62,987 bases of DNA from an uncultured bacterium (GTDB taxonomy: Bacteria > Hydrogenedentota > Hydrogenedentia > Hydrogenedentales > CAILVY01): the NCBI GenBank assembly GCA_937951485.1, contig CALEDJ010000039.1, positions 1 to 62,987 of the forward strand, written 5' to 3'. Below, piece by piece: positions 45,162-53,612 of the stretch; position 1 is the stretch's first letter, and each line of letters starts with the position of its first letter. Below the pieces are notes generated by a model. It was not told the DNA's origin, did no database searches, and saw only the letters and a program-made list of their open reading frames with translations. A program made the translations under genes and the position numbers.

Positions 45162-46370
45162 TTATTCCAAAAGCGCCTCAGTGCGCGCTGTAACCGGGGC
45201 TATCGGCGGCAGATTGTTTTCCGGACGGTCCATGTAGAAAAACGCCACGGCGCAAACGTCATCGCGGCGGTAAAAGTTGGTCCAGGCGTCAGGCAAGGAT
45301 TTATCGGTGCGCACATCCGGAATCGGGTCCATTTCCAGCAGTTTTACGAATTGTTTGCTGTCATGGATGGTCACCGGCTGGATTTCCACGCCTTTCTGCA
45401 GCAGTTGCGCCACTTCCTTTTTGCCTGTGCCGCCCATCTGCTGAAGGGTCACGCGCAAATCCTGGTGAAAATAGATTGGATCAGGGACATGATACCGATA
45501 GAACGCATAACGCCGTTTTGCGTCATCCACGAGCAGCGATCCCTGATAACGGCCCGCGAATTCCCCCTGGCCATAAGCGGTGCCCACGTAATCTTCCGTG
45601 CCCGTGCCGACGATGGTCGGGAAATCCGTATCCCCATCCACGTACATTTTCACTTCCCCTTCGCCCCACCAGCCCCGATTGTCCGGATGGCCCAGGATGC
45701 CGATGTGCGCGCCCAGAAAACGCCCTCTGCCCTCCACACGCGGCAGTATCTCAAAATCCCTGCCCAGTTCCGTCCAGCGTTCGCGCCGCCACGATGCGTG
45801 AAAATACAGCATGTTGGCCCCGTGATTATCCTGAAGCGTGTAATTGATATCGTAAAACAGTTGGTCCAGATCGCGGCTGGATTCGTTGGTGAAGGTCACC
45901 CTCGCCGCGCGCCGGAAAGGCATAGGCACATAACTGTTGAACGAGCGTCCTTCGGGGTTGGCAAAAAGTTCGCTTTCAAACGCGACCATCTTCCCATGAA
46001 TCGCGCCAAAGAAATCGCCGAAGGGAACCTCGACCGCCGGTTTCTCCGCCCCGTCCCAATAGCAGCGCAACACATAGGATCGCAATGGCTGCGGCCCGCG
46101 CGTGCTCAGCGTGAACCACATCCGGTGGATGACACCGCCCCCCTGCACGTCCATCAGCACCTTTGTCTCCCCGGCCTTCACCGAATCAAACGCGGCCCCT
46201 TTGCCGCCTTTGTTCGCCATCCCGCCCTTGCCCTTTTCGCCGAGCGGATTCTCGAAACTCGCCCAACGCGATTCCACCCCCTCCGGCATCTCGAACAGAG
46301 CGGTCGCCGTCGCGGCGGCGCCGGGAAGGACAATGGCGCCCAATACGAAACACGGTATCGTCCATCGCAT
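45162..46370 (-). CDS. secreted DUF2961 (GH172-type) protein
   Basis: The 402-residue protein has a signal peptide (TIPCFVLGAIVLPGAAATA) and the DUF2961 jelly-roll fold now classed as GH172, whose characterised members act on fructan anhydrides or alpha-arabinofuranosides. Motifs: GGVIHRMWFTL, PFGDFFGAIHG, FNSYVPMPF and GTGTEDYVGTAYGQGEFAG, with the Glu and Asp-rich active-site region around TGTEDY. AAAGGG lies ten bases before the start at 46370. It is the first gene of the operon with the two ABC permeases. Confidence 0.88.
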   Translation of the reverse strand: MRWTIPCFVLGAIVLPGAAATATALFEMPEGVESRWASFENPLGEKGKGGMANKGGKGAAFDSVKAGETKVLMDVQGGGVIHRMWFTLSTRGPQPLRSYVLRCYWDGAEKPAVEVPFGDFFGAIHGKMVAFESELFANPEGRSFNSYVPMPFRRAARVTFTNESSRDLDQLFYDINYTLQDNHGANMLYFHASWRRERWTELGRDFEILPRVEGRGRFLGAHIGILGHPDNRGWWGEGEVKMYVDGDTDFPTIVGTGTEDYVGTAYGQGEFAGRYQGSLLVDDAKRRYAFYRYHVPDPIYFHQDLRVTLQQMGGTGKKEVAQLLQKGVEIQPVTIHDSKQFVKLLEMDPIPDVRTDKSLPDAWTNFYRRDDVCAVAFFYMDRPENNLPPIAPVTARTEALLE

Positions 46371-46409
46371 CGCTGTAGCCCTTTCATCGCATGTGCTGTC
46401 TGCAAAAAT

Positions 46410-46439
46410 CTTATACTCTGCCACGCCGCCACGCTGCAA
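46410..46439 (-). promoter_or_regulatory. sigma70-like promoter of the DUF2961-permease operon
   Basis: On the minus strand, TTGCAG (46434-46439), 18-nt spacer, TATAAG (46410-46415), 40 bp before the start. Confidence 0.5.
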
Positions 46440-46509
46440 CCCGGTGAAAAAGCAAGGATACCAGGGACATCAGCAAGGGCAACAAGGACAACATCCTCGT
46501 CCTCCCTCG

Positions 46510-46531
46510 TCACACCGCTCCAGCGGTGTAA
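46510..46531. repeat. third copy of the palindromic TTRCACCGC repeat
   Basis: TCACACCGC and GCGGTGTAA arms with a 4-nt loop and the same CCTCG flank as the copies at 23187 and 23304. Upstream (46470-46500) is a low-complexity GGACA/AAGGAC stretch. Confidence 0.65.
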
Positions 46532-46604
46532 CGCAAAGACATGGGGACTCCGCGACCAAAAAAGATTTCAGACGGACCACCCGCGTTCCCAGTCGAGACA
46601 TCTG

Positions 46605-47765
46605 CTAATCTGTTTTGACGGTCTCTGCGGGGGAATGCTCCTGAACAGCATCGCGGAGGATGACGGTGAAGGTGGTTCCCTTGTCGGGTTCGCTTTCGAC
46701 CTGAATGTCGCCGTTGTACATTACGGTCAATTTCTTGAGAATCGAGAGGCCGAGTCCGCTGCCGAGAATGTCCTTGGTCCTGGCGTTCTTGATGCGCACG
46801 AATTCCTGGAAGAGTTTGGCACAATCCGCTTTGCTCATGCCGATGCCGGTGTCCGCCACGCGGATGACCGCCGTTGCGTCCCGGCGTTCGACGGTTACGT
46901 CCACACGACCGTTGTCCCGGTTGTATTTGATGGCGTTGGACACAAGGTTGTTGAGCACAATGTCCATTTCGGAGCGGTCGCCCCATAACGGCACGGGACC
47001 ATCAGCATGCAATTGCAGCGTAATATTGCGCGCGTTTGCTTCCGGGGCAAAGGTGTCGAGCGCATGTCGCGCGACTTCGGCCAAATCCAGGTTCGCGATT
47101 TCCCGTTTGCGTTCGCCCGACTCGATGCGTGTGAGGTCGAGCAGATCGGCGATCATTTTGCGCATGTATTCCGTGCGCGTAAGACAGCGGTCCACCATCG
47201 GTATGACCACCTTCGGATCATATCCGACACTGCCGTCCTTCAGCACCTGAAGATATCCCTCGATGGCGTTGAGAGGCGCCTTGAGTTCGTGGGCGAGCAC
47301 GGAAATGAACTGGAACCGAACCTTGCGCTTTTCCGCCGCCAGTTCCCGCGCGTGCCGCGCCACAACGAGATGTTCCGCCGCCTTGCGGACGGTATTCTTG
47401 AGGTCGGCGGGGGTGAACGGCTTGGGCAGGAAATCATATGCGCCCTGCTTGGTGGCGCGCACCGCCGTCTCAATCGAGGCGTAGGCAGTAATCATGATGG
47501 TGAGCATATCCAGGTTCATCTCCGAGATAATGTCGAGCGCTTCGATCCCACTCATCCCCGGAAGTTTGTTGTCCAACAATAAAATATGTTGCGGTGTTTC
47601 CCGGATGATCTCCAATGCCTGCTCCGCGCTTTCCGCCTCGGTCGTCTCGAAATGAATCTCCTTGTCAAAATTCGGCACCTGAACAATAAAACCACGCAGC
47701 ACCCGCGCCACCCCCGTCCGGATCCCAAGTTCATCGTCCACCACAAGCACTTTCATCAATTCCAC
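46605..47765 (-). CDS. receiver domain-histidine kinase protein
   Basis: The 386-residue soluble protein has an N-terminal receiver domain (acidic pocket Asp10/Asp11, phospho-acceptor Asp65 in LLLDNKLPG, Lys115 in LPKPF), then a HisKA dimerisation domain with the phospho-His at 159 (SVLAHELKAPLNAIEG) and an HATPase domain (NNLVSNAIKYNRDNG, DTGIGM, GSGLGLSIL). The receiver leads the kinase, so it can both receive and send phosphate. There is no membrane segment and no DNA-binding domain. A GTG start at 47765 has AAAGGAG eight bases upstream. It lies 40 nt after the Fe-S sensor kinase, in the same operon. Confidence 0.9.
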   Translation of the reverse strand: MELMKVLVVDDELGIRTGVARVLRGFIVQVPNFDKEIHFETTEAESAEQALEIIRETPQHILLLDNKLPGMSGIEALDIISEMNLDMLTIMITAYASIETAVRATKQGAYDFLPKPFTPADLKNTVRKAAEHLVVARHARELAAEKRKVRFQFISVLAHELKAPLNAIEGYLQVLKDGSVGYDPKVVIPMVDRCLTRTEYMRKMIADLLDLTRIESGERKREIANLDLAEVARHALDTFAPEANARNITLQLHADGPVPLWGDRSEMDIVLNNLVSNAIKYNRDNGRVDVTVERRDATAVIRVADTGIGMSKADCAKLFQEFVRIKNARTKDILGSGLGLSILKKLTVMYNGDIQVESEPDKGTTFTVILRDAVQEHSPAETVKTD

Positions 47766-47805
47766 AACAATCTCCTTTCCGATGCGGCAATATCCCCCCG
47801 CCCGG

Positions 47806-49860
47806 TTATTCTATCATTTCCGGAAAATCCTGATTTCCCGAAGATCGCGACAATGTTTCCTGCGGCGCCCCATGGCGCGGCAGCGTCACCGTGAAAGTGC
47901 TTCCCGTGGGACCGCTGCCGGGGTCGGCATTGGATTCCACGGTGATGTTCCCCCGATGCATCTTGACAATGCCGTGGGATACAGCCAAGCCCATCCCGGT
48001 CCCTTTTTCCCCTGCCTTGGTAGTGAAAAACGGTTCGAATATCTTTGAAAAATGCTCCTTGGGGATGCCGGTGCCGGTGTCGCGCACCGAAACACGAATC
48101 TCGTCCGGATCGCCCCACAAGCGGATAACCAGTTCGCCGCCCTGAGGCATGGCCTGGAGGGCGTTGCTGACCAGGTTGTTCAGGACCTGTGTGATCTGAT
48201 CGCGGTCAACGGACGCCAGCGGGTCGTCCAATTCATTTATAAAACGGACCGTCACGCCGTTTGGAACGGGAATCAAACGGAGCGCGCCTTCCGTGAGTTG
48301 CGCAATATCCGTTTCCTGCAAGGTGAGCCTGTTCTGCCGGGCGAAATGCAGCAGGCCGGCCACGATCTTTTTGCATCGGTCAGCCTGCGCCGCAATCAAT
48401 GAGAGGTCCTCTCTGATGGGTCCGTCGTGCGCATGTTCTTCCAGGAGCATATGTGCGTACATCAGCACCACGCCGAGAGGATTGTTCAATTCGTGTGCGA
48501 TGCCCGCCGCCAACTGACCCATGCTCGCCAGTTTTTCCGCCTGCACAAGAATCTGCTGCGTATGCGCCAGTTTTTCCTTCGAGACTGCCAGGTTTTGCAC
48601 CGTCTGCCGCAACCGCTCAATGGTATAGGGGAGACACATCTCGTTTTCCGCCAAGCCCTGGTAAATTGCCACGGCATGTTCACGGCAGGTCGCATAGCCG
48701 CACGCGCCGCAATTCAATTCGTCCTCGGCGCTGTATTTGCCCATGCGCTCCAGGATCGCCGCCAGTTCATGAAAAGACGGCTCCGGCGTGCGCCGGTCTT
48801 CAGGCGAAAATCTGCGCGACAGGTCCAATCCTTCAAACAGGGGCTGCTGCCGACGCAGTTGTTCAGGGTCAATGGAGGCGAGGCGCGTTCGCACGTACCG
48901 CCCGATGCGGGTCTTGCGGCGATAGAGGGGGCCTTTGTCACCGATTCCCGGACCCATCACGCACCCCTCGCAGGCCATCACCTCCAGCAGGCGCGCATGC
49001 CAGAAACCTGAATAAAACTCCTTGACCGCCTCCACGAAGCGGGTCCGTCCATCCGCCACCACGATTTCATCCGTCGCCAGGTTTTCCGGTATTCCCGCCG
49101 ACTGCAACAAGCCCCGACTTACGGGGAACAGGCGTCCCCGGCCCGCCAGCGGTGGATCAAATTCCGACCATGTCACCCTTTCCGGCGACAGACCGCCCTT
49201 GTGCAACATGCGACGCAATTCCTGAAAGGTCAGCACCGCATCTACGTCATAGGAAAACCGGTCAGCCTTTGCCTCGCCTTTCTTGGCAATACACGGGCCG
49301 ACGAACACAACCGGCGTTTCCGATCCATACAGTACTTTCAGGGCGCGGGATGCGGCGACCATCGGAGACACTATCGGCGCCAGCGCATCCACCAATTCGG
49401 GATAATAGCGCTCCACGTAGGTCACTACCGCCGGACAGGTCGTGGCTATGTATTGCTTGTCGCCCGCTTTGCCCAACAAACCCTTGTAGGCTTCGGCCAC
49501 CAGGTCCGCACCCGCAGCGACCTCAACAACATATCGGAATCCCAGTGCGCGCAACGCGCCTACCAGCGCACGATGATCCCAGTCGTCAAATTCCGCCGGA
49601 AAACTCGGCGCGACGATCGCCGCCGCGTCGCCGCCACAAAGCAGCATCTCCACCTCCGCAATCGAATCATAAACCTGTTTCGCCTGCTGCCCACAGACCC
49701 GCACGCAGTTTCCGCACCCGATGCAGCGTTCAGTAATCACCTCCGCCTGTCCGTCAACGATACGTATCGCCTTGGCTGGACATTCCCGGACACAGGTGTA
49801 ACACACGCGGCACCGCTCCTTGATGGTCCGCACCAGCGGAATGTCCGCTGACTCGCGCAT
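47806..49860 (-). CDS. hydrogenase-like Fe-S sensor histidine kinase
   Basis: This 684-residue protein combines redox and signalling modules. Two [4Fe-4S] ferredoxin motifs lie at Cys17/20/23/27 and Cys46/49/52/56. An [FeFe]-hydrogenase-like domain follows with three H-cluster motifs: ATTCPA (Cys142), GPCIAKKGE (Cys190) and MACEGCVMGPG (Cys297/Cys300). A further Fe-S motif is CGACGYATC (Cys384/387/392, with Cys409). The kinase has phospho-His456 (GIAHELNNP) and an HATPase domain (NNLVSNALQAM, DTGTGIP, GTGMGL). The proton-shuttle Cys of catalytic [FeFe] enzymes (CCP) is Thr here (TCP), as expected for a sensor. The start at 49860 is supported by AAAGGAGG. It sits divergently from the [NiFe] hydrogenase operon. 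Confidence 0.88.
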   Translation of the reverse strand: MRESADIPLVRTIKERCRVCYTCVRECPAKAIRIVDGQAEVITERCIGCGNCVRVCGQQAKQVYDSIAEVEMLLCGGDAAAIVAPSFPAEFDDWDHRALVGALRALGFRYVVEVAAGADLVAEAYKGLLGKAGDKQYIATTCPAVVTYVERYYPELVDALAPIVSPMVAASRALKVLYGSETPVVFVGPCIAKKGEAKADRFSYDVDAVLTFQELRRMLHKGGLSPERVTWSEFDPPLAGRGRLFPVSRGLLQSAGIPENLATDEIVVADGRTRFVEAVKEFYSGFWHARLLEVMACEGCVMGPGIGDKGPLYRRKTRIGRYVRTRLASIDPEQLRRQQPLFEGLDLSRRFSPEDRRTPEPSFHELAAILERMGKYSAEDELNCGACGYATCREHAVAIYQGLAENEMCLPYTIERLRQTVQNLAVSKEKLAHTQQILVQAEKLASMGQLAAGIAHELNNPLGVVLMYAHMLLEEHAHDGPIREDLSLIAAQADRCKKIVAGLLHFARQNRLTLQETDIAQLTEGALRLIPVPNGVTVRFINELDDPLASVDRDQITQVLNNLVSNALQAMPQGGELVIRLWGDPDEIRVSVRDTGTGIPKEHFSKIFEPFFTTKAGEKGTGMGLAVSHGIVKMHRGNITVESNADPGSGPTGSTFTVTLPRHGAPQETLSRSSGNQDFPEMIE

Positions 49861-50197
49861 CCGTCCTCCTTTGGTCGCGCAGCCCCGCAACATCAGGAAA
49901 CGTGGAGACGCTTCTGTCTCACAACGCCTGGCGATTTGTGCGACATCCGTATTCTAACCGGAAAAGCCGCGGATTGCACGAACGATGCGGGGGAGATTCT
50001 ACGAGAATATCAGTCAAGATTTTCAGCGCTGCGCACACCTGCCTCTTTTTTTTTGCGATACGCGCAACTTCATGGGAGCACGCTTCTTCTGAAAAGAAGT
50101 CGCGTTCGAGCATTCTGGTTTGCACATATTTTACCGTGATTTTTCTGGAAAAAAGAGAGAATCAAGATATACCTAACGGTAAATACAAATAATAGAT

Positions 50198-50238
50198 TTG
50201 GAAGGAACTGATTGTTATGCATACTGAACATTTGTTCA
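50198..50238 (+). promoter_or_regulatory. possible promoter and operator of the hydrogenase operon
   Basis: TTGGAA (50198-50203), a 16-nt spacer and CATACT (50220-50225) form a weak sigma70-like promoter. Directly overlapping its 3' edge is TGAACATTTGTTCA (50225-50238), a perfect 6+6 palindrome with a 2-nt centre, placed where a repressor or activator could bind. The rest of 49861-50534 has no gene; TTTACCGT (50130-50137) and ACGGTAAA (50176-50183) form another dyad. Confidence 0.35.
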
Positions 50239-50534
50239 TAATGTGGATTGAAAACCGCGCTGTTACGTTCTATAACGATCGGTAAGTTCGCCCCAAAGTA
50301 GCGCCCGGATCTCGTAGCGCGCAGCGCTGCAAGCGCGGTCGGTACATGGCATGGACGCAGTCCATCGTCACTGGTGAACATAGTGGCAGTAGAATGCGAT
50401 TCAGGAATTTGGGAAGCCTCAATGCGTCCGCGGGCAAACAGGCAACCGGCAGCGCGCAACCGGTGTTGCACGATTGCAGGACTTGTCGGCAAGGACGCAA
50501 AGGCGTTTCCCGCAACGGTGGAGGCAAGGAAGGC

Positions 50535-52313
50535 ATGGCAGAGGACATGAGAAGTTTGGTGAACCAGACGGTGGAGCGGTTTGGCAAAGACCGGCACCGC
50601 CTGATGGATATTGCGAGGGCGCTCCATGCCAGGTTGGGGTATCTGTCCGAGGAAACCATCGGCCACACTGCCCAGGCGCTTGGCATTCATCGGGTGGAAG
50701 TCCGCGACATGGTCAGTTTCTACTCGTTCTTTTCGCGTAAGAAACAGGGCAAGACGGTGATCCACCTGTGCAATGCGGTGGTGGAGCGCATGAAGGGCGC
50801 AGACGCAGTGGGTCGGGCCTTTGAACGGGAACTCGGCATTCATTTTGGCGAAACCACGCCGGACGATGCCATCACGTTGCATCACACGGCCTGTATCGGC
50901 CTGTCCGACCAAGCGCCCAGCGCACTCATCAACGGCATCCCGTTTACAAATCTCAAGCCGGAAGATGTGCCGGGTATTGTCAAGGCCATACGTGAAGGCG
51001 AAGACATGTTGAACATGCCCCAGGCGGAGGTGGACTCGAATGTGCGCCGTCCGGGCGAAGTGATTTTTGCGCCCATGGAGCGCGGCGCCGCGATTCGCAA
51101 AGCCATCAACATGACTCCGGAATCGGTCATCAATGAGATCAACAAGGGGCGCCTGCGCGGGCGCGGCGGCGCGGGATTTCCCACCGCGATGAAGTGGGAT
51201 TTCTGCCGCAAGGCAAAGGGGAACGCGCATTATCTTGTCTGCAACGCGGACGAGGGTGAGCCGGGCACTTTCAAGGACCGGGCCATTTTACAGGAATGCC
51301 CTGACCTGGTGTTTGAGGGCATGACCGTTGCCGGCTACGCCATCGGCGCGCGTGAAGGCATCATGTATCTCCGAGGGGAATACGAATATCTGCTGCCATC
51401 GCTGGAACGGGTGCTCGCCAAGCGCCGCCATTTGGGGTTGCTTGGAGAGAATATCTGCGGCTGTGAAGGTTTCTCCTTCAATATCCGCATTCAGATGGGC
51501 GCAGGCGCATATGTCTGCGGCGAGGAATCAGCGTTGCTGGAATCCGCCGAAGGCAAGCGCGGCGCACCGCGCGACCGGCCCCCCTTCCCCGTGCAGAAAG
51601 GATACAAGGGCGAACCGACATCGGTGAACAACGTCGAAACCCTGTGCTGCGCGGCCCGCATTCTGGACCGGGGCGGCGAATGGTTCGCCTCGATGGGATC
51701 CCGCGACTCCACGGGTACGAAACTGTTGAGTGTCTCGGGCGACTGCGAGCATCCAGGCGTCTATGAATTGCCGTATGGCATCACGGTAAAGAAACTCATC
51801 GACATGGTGGGCGCATCCGACGCTCAGGCGGTGCAGGTGGGCGGCCCTTCGGGACGCTGCCTTGCCCCGAAGGATTTTGGACGCAGCATCTCCTTTGAAG
51901 ACGTCCCCACCGGCGGTTCGGTGATTATCATCGGACCGGAACGCGACCTGCTGGAATGTGTGCGCCAGTTCACGGAATTCTTCGTGGAGGAATCCTGCGG
52001 CTGGTGCGTGCCATGCCGTTCCGGAACCACCATTCTGCTGAAAACGCTCGAAAAGGTCATGGAAGGGCGGGGCAGCCGATCGGACTTGGCCAATCTCGAA
52101 AAACTCGGCAAGACGGTCAAAACAATGAGCCGTTGCGGACTGGGCCAGACCGCAGCAAATCCAATCCTGACCACGATCAACGGCTTCCCTGATCTATATG
52201 AAGCACGAATCAAGCACGAAGAATATACTCCCGCGTTTGATTTCAAGAAGGCGTTGGAAGTGGGTTGCGAAGCCGCGGGCAGAAATCTTGAACTGGAAGG
52301 GATTCACGTATGA
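50535..52313 (+). CDS. hoxF: NAD-linked hydrogenase diaphorase subunit HoxF (NuoE-NuoF fusion)
   Basis: The 592-residue flavoprotein joins a NuoE-like thioredoxin-fold domain (about 1-145) to a NuoF-like domain. FMN and NAD(H) segments are GRGGAGFPTAMKW (210-221) and CNADEGEPGTFKDRAIL (236-252); the [4Fe-4S] ligands are Cys488/491/494 and Cys534. In the NuoE part only two of four [2Fe-2S] ligands remain: Cys79 and Cys120, with Glu84 and Ser124 where Cys is expected. That cluster is therefore probably absent. It transfers electrons between the hydrogenase and NAD(P). The start at 50535 follows AAGGAAGG. It overlaps hoxU by 4 nt. Confidence 0.92.
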   Translation: MAEDMRSLVNQTVERFGKDRHRLMDIARALHARLGYLSEETIGHTAQALGIHRVEVRDMVSFYSFFSRKKQGKTVIHLCNAVVERMKGADAVGRAFERELGIHFGETTPDDAITLHHTACIGLSDQAPSALINGIPFTNLKPEDVPGIVKAIREGEDMLNMPQAEVDSNVRRPGEVIFAPMERGAAIRKAINMTPESVINEINKGRLRGRGGAGFPTAMKWDFCRKAKGNAHYLVCNADEGEPGTFKDRAILQECPDLVFEGMTVAGYAIGAREGIMYLRGEYEYLLPSLERVLAKRRHLGLLGENICGCEGFSFNIRIQMGAGAYVCGEESALLESAEGKRGAPRDRPPFPVQKGYKGEPTSVNNVETLCCAARILDRGGEWFASMGSRDSTGTKLLSVSGDCEHPGVYELPYGITVKKLIDMVGASDAQAVQVGGPSGRCLAPKDFGRSISFEDVPTGGSVIIIGPERDLLECVRQFTEFFVEESCGWCVPCRSGTTILLKTLEKVMEGRGSRSDLANLEKLGKTVKTMSRCGLGQTAANPILTTINGFPDLYEARIKHEEYTPAFDFKKALEVGCEAAGRNLELEGIHV

Positions 52314-53026
52314 GTAAGGATGCGGTGACTTTCACCATTGACGGCGTGGAAGTGAAAGCAAAGCCGGACCAGACGATCATGGAGGCGGCCGATGCCGCCG
52401 GCATTTACATTCCCAGGCTTTGCTATCACAAGGACCTTTTGCCCGGCGGTCACTGTCGGGTCTGCACGGTGCGCGTAAACGGACGCCCCGCGAACGCATG
52501 CACCTTCCCGGTCAACTCGGGCATCGTCGTCGAGAACGATACCGAGGAACTCAAAGCGCTGCGGCGCGACATCATCGAGATGCTCTTCGTCGAGGGCAAT
52601 CACTACTGTCCTTCCTGCGAAGCGAGCGGAAAATGCGAGTTGCAGGCCATGGCATACCGGCTTGAACTGCTGACCCCGCAGATGCCTTATGCCTGGCCGA
52701 AACGCGAACTCGACGCCACGCATCCCGATGTCTATCTGGACCGCGACCGCTGCATTCTATGCGGCCGCTGCGTGCGCGCTTCCGTGCAACTTGACGGCAA
52801 GCGTGTCTTCGGATTTGAAAACCGCGGCGCACAGAAACGGATTGCCGTGGACAGCGCAACGGGCATGGGCGACACCGACTTGTCCGCCAAAGATCGGGCC
52901 GCAAGCATATGCCCTACGGGCTGTCTCACCATCAAACGCCAGGGATATCTCACGCCCGTGGGCAAACGCCCCTATGACAAGGTTCCCATCGGTTCCGATA
53001 TTGAAAAGAAACAGGCCGCGGGTTGA
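52310..53026 (+). CDS. hoxU: hydrogenase diaphorase subunit HoxU
   Basis: The 238-residue iron-sulfur protein matches HoxU / the N-terminal part of NuoG. Ligands visible: [2Fe-2S] Cys38, Cys49, Cys52, Cys64; His-Cys3 [4Fe-4S] His98, Cys100, Cys103, Cys109; another [4Fe-4S] Cys148/151/154 with Cys201 or Cys205. It links HoxF to the hydrogenase dimer. It overlaps hoxF by 4 nt and precedes hoxY by 29 nt. Confidence 0.93.
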   Translation: MSKDAVTFTIDGVEVKAKPDQTIMEAADAAGIYIPRLCYHKDLLPGGHCRVCTVRVNGRPANACTFPVNSGIVVENDTEELKALRRDIIEMLFVEGNHYCPSCEASGKCELQAMAYRLELLTPQMPYAWPKRELDATHPDVYLDRDRCILCGRCVRASVQLDGKRVFGFENRGAQKRIAVDSATGMGDTDLSAKDRAASICPTGCLTIKRQGYLTPVGKRPYDKVPIGSDIEKKQAAG

Positions 53027-53055
53027 CGGCGAAGCGCTAAGAGAGGGTTGACACA

Positions 53056-53595
53056 ATGACAAAACCATTAGTCGCGACCGGACACTTCACGGGATGCTTC
53101 GGATGTCATATGTCTTTGCTCGACATTGACGAACGCATCCTGGACCTGGTCCAACTGGTCGAATTTGACAAATCCCCCATCAACGATATCAAAACCTTCA
53201 ACCGGCCCGTGGATATCGGTATTATTGAGGGGGGCGTCAGCAATTCGGAAAACGTGGAATTCCTGCGGGAATTCCGCAAGTACTGCAAAATTCTCGTGGC
53301 CATCGGTTCCTGCGCGCTGACCGGCGGCGTCCCCGCCATGCGCAACACCGTCCCCCTCAAGGAATGCCTGCAGGAAGCGTACCTGGACGGACCAACGATC
53401 GTGAATGGGGTCATCCCCAACGATCCCGAACTGCCCATCCTGCTGGACCGCGTCTATCCCTGCCATGAAGTCGTCAAGATAGACTACTTTTTGCCGGGGT
53501 GCCCGCCGTCCGGCGATACCCTGTTCAACGCGATTGTCGCCCTGCTCAAGGGCGACGCGCTGGCCCTGCCGTATGAACTCGTCAAATACGACTGA
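53056..53595 (+). CDS. hoxY: [NiFe] hydrogenase small subunit HoxY
   Basis: The 179-residue protein is a short, signal-less small subunit of a group 3 cytoplasmic [NiFe] hydrogenase. Proximal-cluster motifs are TGCFGCHMS (Cys14/Cys17), IGSCALTGGVPAMR and FLPGCPPSGD. The lack of the extra C-terminal ferredoxin-type cluster region fits HoxY, which carries a single [4Fe-4S]. It lies between hoxU and hoxH. Confidence 0.95.
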   Translation: MTKPLVATGHFTGCFGCHMSLLDIDERILDLVQLVEFDKSPINDIKTFNRPVDIGIIEGGVSNSENVEFLREFRKYCKILVAIGSCALTGGVPAMRNTVPLKECLQEAYLDGPTIVNGVIPNDPELPILLDRVYPCHEVVKIDYFLPGCPPSGDTLFNAIVALLKGDALALPYELVKYD

Positions 53596-53612
53596 TAGGA
53601 GGTGAACACACC

